DNA of 64,000 nt from Bimuria novae-zelandiae CBS 107.79 (Eukaryota; Ascomycota; Dothideomycetes; Pleosporales; Didymosphaeriaceae): contig ML976771.1 of NCBI GenBank assembly GCA_010015655.1, forward strand, positions 116,041 to 180,040, read 5' to 3'. Below are positions 59,598-64,000 of the stretch, piece by piece. The position numbers and the translations under genes were made by a program. The stretch's first letter is position 1, and every line of letters begins with the position of its first letter. The notes under the pieces were generated by a model. The model was not told the DNA's origin, did no database searches, and was given only the letters and a program-made list of their open reading frames with translations.

Positions 59598-60675
59598 ATG
59601 AGGCCTCGGGTCCTTCGCAGCTTCTCGAAGCGACAGCATAACACAGAGCATTATGTTTACACTAATTTACCCTCGTCTAGACACACTCGTCTTTTGGAAC
59701 TTCAGCCTGCCGTGCACGACGCGGACGAGCTACGATGTTGCATTATTCCAGTTGACTTGGAAGATGCGAATTCTCCTCTTTATGAGGCCATATATTACAC
59801 CTGGGGCGGGGAAATCTTTTCAAAACTGCTTTGAATCGAGATGGAAGGTGGAGCAACGAACGAAACGCTCATCACTGCCAACTTGTCCGACGCACTGCAC
59901 AAGTTCCGGCTTCCGGATGCCCCGCGACTCTTATGGGCTGATGCTATCTGTATTAATCAACGGGACAACGCTGAGAAAAGCTTTCACATCACACTCGTGG
60001 CTCACATCTACCGCATGGCTACGACGGTACTCATCTGGCTGGGCAACAGTTCCGTGGCACAAACGGCTATGGTAGACATTGACAAAGTTGCGCGTCTCAT
60101 CCGATCATCAGACGAGCACCTATCCGAGAACAACGTGCACAGGCTCAAAAGCTCCATCGCGGAGTTACTCGACTTGCCTTGGTTTAGTCGACGCTGGGTG
60201 ATTCAGGAAGCCGTACTGAATCTAAATACTGTTGTCCACTGCGGCAAGCGACACATACCTTTTGCGCGTTTGGGGCAGGCAGCCGAATGGTTGCAAGGTG
60301 AACTTTTACGAACAGATACTGCTGACTATTCTCCGTATTCTTTCGTTACTATGTTCCACCTCTGGAGAAGGTGGTCCCTGCAGCTTGTTGACCTTGAGCA
60401 CTCTACTCGTCTGCACCGGCTTTTAGAGGAGTTTTATTATTTCGAGTGTGCCGATGGCAGAGATCGAATTTCCACTCTGGCCACGCTGGCCTCAGACGTC
60501 AACCTTGACACCAGTGTCCGCACACACAAACATTCGCTGCGAAAGCTCGAGATACAGGTGAATTATGCTCATTCTGTGGAGAGCATCTACATCATGACGG
60601 CCTAGCAGGTACTGAATCACAACAACTTGGCGTGGGTTTTAGACCAGGTGTTGATGCGCATTGACCATACGAGTA
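59598..60675 (+). pseudogene. HET-domain gene, broken by two in-frame stops and truncated
   Basis: One frame reads through a HET domain: HYVYTNLPSS, LLELQPAV, SPLYEAIYYTWGGEIFSKLL, then TGA (59832-59834), then TLITANLSDALHKF, RLLWADAICINQRDNAEKSF, ATTVLIWLG, LPWFSRRWVIQEAVL, CADGRDRISTLATLA, NYAHSVESIYIMTA, then TAG (60603-60605), after which the family pattern continues (QVLNHNNLAWVLDQV). No GT occurs where an intron would be needed to skip the first stop. Both stops fit C-to-T changes (CGA and CAG). The frame loses similarity at about 60670, where pogo E seems to begin. The usual HET C-terminal half is absent. It is a different gene from the intact HET at 2035. Confidence 0.82.
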
Positions 60676-63600
60676 CAGTAACCGTGCACGCCGTGCACAC
60701 CTTCGGGCCGTGCACACCCTCACCAAAAATCTACTATACTCCTCAACCACATAACTCAACACCACAATGCCGTTAGAAGAAGCGCTTAAAGAGGCAGATA
60801 CAGTAAATATAGAAGGCAAACTTTTATACTAGGCAATTATAAAAAAACATAATATAAGCTAGCGCATATAGTGTCCGAACACATAGGGTTTCCGAACACC
60901 GCGCCACAACACCACACCTGCAGAAAACACGCGATTTCTCTACATAACGCTCATCAATATAGACGCCCGTGAGGTCGCTATACAATTAGCTATTAATAAT
61001 CTTGCTATAGGTCTTTATACTAGCCAGCGCGCAGCTGCGAAGGCGTATAGTATCCCTTTATTAACGCTATATAGTTAACTACGTGGCGTAACAAATAGCG
61101 CGCTTAGCTATTAGCATTAGTAGTAGCTAACTCCTCTATAAGAGAACTTCCTAGTAGACTAGATCCTCAAAGAAGACGCACGCGCCTACCCTCCCTTACA
61201 CGCTTACGCTTAAGAAATAGCTAATTAAATCTTACGTATAAATAGCAATAGTTAGCCTATTAGTAAACTCTAGCTCTTACACTTTATTAAGCGACAGCCA
61301 CGCGTCGCATTAGTTATTGGTAGAAAGCTCGAGGCTTAAAAAGCTAATATAGTAACTCTAGAGCAGGTGCGCGCGTTCCTAGAGCTCTATAAGCAGACTA
61401 GACGGCGGCTCAACATACAGACGGAGAATACCTATAATATGGATGAGACTAGCGTGGCTCTAGGAGTATGTACAAACACCCAAGTACTCTCTAGTAGTCA
61501 GAAAAAGAAGGCTTACATTCAGTCTCTAGAGAATCGCGAGTGGGTCTCTATAATCGAGTGCGTATTGGCAATAGGGCAGAAACTACGCTGCGCAGTTATC
61601 TTTAAAGGCCAGACCCTATAGACTACTTGGTTCCTAGCCAAATCCGTGCCTAGCTGGCTCTATACAACCTCTGAGAATAGATGGACGTCGAAAGCGATAG
61701 GTGTTAAGTGGCTATAGCGTATATTTATACCTAAGATAGCTATAGATAATGGCTAGTACCGCCTCCTTATCCTTAACGGCCACGATAGCCATATTAATAT
61801 AGACTTCCTCTAGCTCTACAAGCAACATCGAATTAAGCTCTTATACCTACCTGCGCATACCTCGCACGCCCTGCAGCCTCTAGATCTAGCCCCTTTTTCC
61901 GTTATTAAGTCTAGTTATAGACGCCAGATCTAGGAGCTTGCATTGCTTAACAACGCCGCACCTATTAAGAAGGAGCGCTTTATTGCCTGCTACTATTAAG
62001 CTAGGGAGGAAGGCTTCACAGAGCGTGTAATTCGAGCAGGCTGGCAGGCTACTAGCATCTGCCCATTTAACATTAATCACGTGCTCAGCTCATCGCAGCT
62101 CTCTCGAAGGCCTACTACGCCTACGCACCAGCAGCAGCCTCGGCAGCAGCCTCAAAGCTTCTTCTCTACTCCCCAAGGCCCCCGGGATCTCTATATAGCG
62201 CAGCGCAACGTCCAGAGCGTCGAGAATTTAGGTCGTACGACCCGGCTACTCCTACAAAAAGCAGGTAAGGCTCTAGCAGCTGCAAATGCTAGAGCTGCAG
62301 GCCTAGAAGCAGAGAAAAGACGACTTGAGCAGCAGCTAGAGATATCTGCCTCTTAGCGTCAGCGTAAGCGCGTTCGAGTAGACCTAAATCAACGCTTTAT
62401 AGAGGTAGAGAGTATTAGGGAGGCTATGCGCGCAGCTAAGGCTTTAGTAGCCTAATTACGTAAAGCTACTATATTAAGCGCCTTAGAAATAGCTACTATA
62501 GCTATAGCAGCTGCAGCGCTTAAATCTATATATAGTTAATAGTAATTGTAAGCAGCGTTGCTAAGATATCGCGTGTTTTCTGCAAGTGCGGTTTCGTGGC
62601 GCGGTGTTCGGAAACCCTATGTGTTTGGACACTATATGCGCTAGCTTATGCTATATAACTTTATCGCGATATTACTAACGCGTTATCGCGTCGCGTGCTA
62701 ACGCTAATTAATAACTACTTAAACTCCACCTTATATAAGAGCGAGAGCTTTGTGAGTTTATAGTTAAGCTTACTAAGCGAGGCCTACCTCCTATAAGGCA
62801 GATAGTATAAAATATGGCTTCTGAATTGGCTGCAGAGAGGGTCTCTAACTCGTGGGTTACTCGCTTCCTTGACCGTCACCGCGACTAGCTCCTATATAAA
62901 TGGGCCAACGCTATTAATGCGCAGCGCCTCCACGCCGATAGTAGCGAGAAGTACATACAATACTTTAAGCTTGTGCACTCCAAGATCACCGAATACTTAA
63001 TTAAGCCACGGCATACATATAATATAGATGAAAAGGGCTTCGCGATCGGAGTACTTAATAGGCGCACTAAACAAGTGTTTAGTAGGGCTTTTATAGAGTT
63101 AAAAACAAGGCGCCAGCCTATGCAAGACGGTAATAGGCAGTGGGTGTTAATACTCGCAAGCGTCTACGCTAATGGTTCGGCACTACCTCTAGGCGTTATC
63201 TATCCAGGCGCTCCCAACGAGATATAATCGTCCTGGGTGGAGGATATAGACGCAGAAAAGCACTTAGTGTTTATTATTACAACGCCCTTAGGCTGGACGA
63301 ACGACGAGGTTAGCCTTACGTAGCTAGAATAGGTCTTTGATCGCTACACTTAAGAGAAGGCACGTAGAAGTTGGCAACTACTTATAGTAGATAGCCATGG
63401 CTCGTATATAACCTGGTCCTTTATCAAGTACTGCAATAGGAATAGGATACTACTACTAGTGTTCCCTCCTCATAGTACCCACACGCTGCAGCCGCTCGAT
63501 GTAGCACTCTTCTTACCTCTAGGTACAAGCTACACAAACCAGCTCACTAAACACCTTTACAGTACTTAAGGCCTAGTAGGTGTAAAGAAGCGCGACTTCT

Positions 63601-64000
63601 TCCGCCTATTCTATAAGTCCTAGACAAGAACCTTCACCTTAAGCCTTATCCTTAAGGCCTTCAAAGTCACGGGCCTATCGCCACCAAACGCAGCTATAAT
63701 TGTGACGGTTTAATGGCTCTTACTCGATGAGATGGTTACTCCTACCCTTGCTTAGTTGCCACTCACCTTTCTGAGAGGGCTACACCTATCTGGGACTAGC
63801 GATGTTTACGCTCGTACATATACATACTCGGTAGCTTCTAGATAGTACACCCTCCAGCAGAAGAATTCCACAATCTTTTCTACTGCAACAGTTATGAGCC
63901 CGGATTACGACTAAGCTTACGACAGATTGCGAAGAAGATCGCACGACTGAAGCTCGCACGCTCGCAACGATTAATTGGCACCTACAACCCGTACGGAGCC
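60676..64000 (+). mobile_element. pogo/Fot1 element E, right end outside the window, split by element D
   Basis: The left edge is placed at TA 60674-60675 (uncertain); tandem CCGTGCACACC-like subterminal repeats follow. The transposase begins at ATG 60767 (MPLEEALKEADTVNIEGKLL), is interrupted in the helix-turn-helix by element D, and continues from 62644: LAAERVSNSWVTRFLDRHRD, TYNIDEKGFAIGVLNRRTKQ (first Asp, near 63015), LLIVDSHGSYITW (second Asp, near 63385), HTLQPLDVALFLPL (third Asp, near 63480). Stops are mostly TAG and few; RIP damage is light. Confidence 0.85.
60862..62641 (+). mobile_element. pogo/Fot1 element D, complete, nested in E
   Basis: Inverted repeats of about 70 bp with core GCGCATATAGTGTCC...CACATAGGGTTTCCGAACAC, flanked by TA (60860-60861, 62642-62643). 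1780 bp. The transposase frame shows TYNMDETSVALGVC (first Asp, near 61430), LILNGHDSHINIDF (Asp to Asn at the second catalytic site, near 61775), HALQPLDLAPFSVI (third Asp, near 61870) and an Ala/Gln-rich coiled tail. About ten in-frame stops, each explicable as CAG/CAA to TAG/TAA or TGG to TAG. Least damaged of the nested DNA elements. Confidence 0.92.

Overview
The window looks like a chromosome arm of a filamentous ascomycete (Pezizomycotina; a dothideomycete-like fungus is my best guess, not provable here). Reasons: short 42-65 bp GT-AG introns with CTGAC/CTAAT branch sites, HET-domain genes, an AA7 oxidase with a chitin-binding module, an EthD protein, a PigL_N-type protein, and transposons mutated in the style of repeat-induced point mutation (RIP). 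The sequence alternates between short GC-balanced gene islands and AT-rich transposon blocks in which CpA and TpG are largely replaced by TpA while CpG survives. Roughly three quarters of the 64 kb is mobile DNA.

Layout: (1) 1-1176, 3' part of a pogo/Fot1-type transposase broken by an N gap. (2) 1426-5983, gene island: Nudix hydrolase, HET protein (convergent, 21 bp apart), and a RelA/SpoT-domain protein. (3) 6211-37210, a 31 kb transposon block in what was an intergenic space of about 0.7 kb. I could unpick it by LTRs or terminal inverted repeats and matching target-site duplications: Copia-2 (6211-32613) contains Copia-1 and a Tc1/mariner element; the Tc1 element contains Gypsy-A; Gypsy-A contains a gag-only LTR element and a solo LTR of the same family; Copia-3 lies inside an LTR of the gag-only element; a solo LTR of the Copia-1 family lies inside Copia-3. 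That is six layers. A hAT element (32656-37202) with a second gag-only copy inside it follows. (4) 37616-39428, CBM18-AA7 oxidase. (5) 39951-42346, pogo F carrying a nearly unmutated solo LTR. (6) 42648-43441, secreted EthD protein. (7) 44908-54531, three pogo elements head to tail sharing single TA target dinucleotides, the first with a Tc1-like element in its terminal repeat that carries an extra, unrecognised reading frame. (8) 54689-58689, PigL_N protein, GNAT acetyltransferase, multi-pass membrane protein. (9) 59598-60675, a broken HET gene, then pogo E (runs off the window) with pogo D nested in it.

Functional themes: self/non-self or NLR-associated genes (HET x2, PigL_N) and secreted chitin- or polymer-related functions (AA7-CBM18, EthD) sit in small islands between RIP-mutated blocks, an arrangement often described as a two-speed compartment in fungi. 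Element names (Copia-1 and so on) are mine. No operon logic applies. Product calls rest on motif recognition by eye; no database was searched. Several plausible reading-frame starts use TTG or GTG; I moved those to the first sensible ATG.
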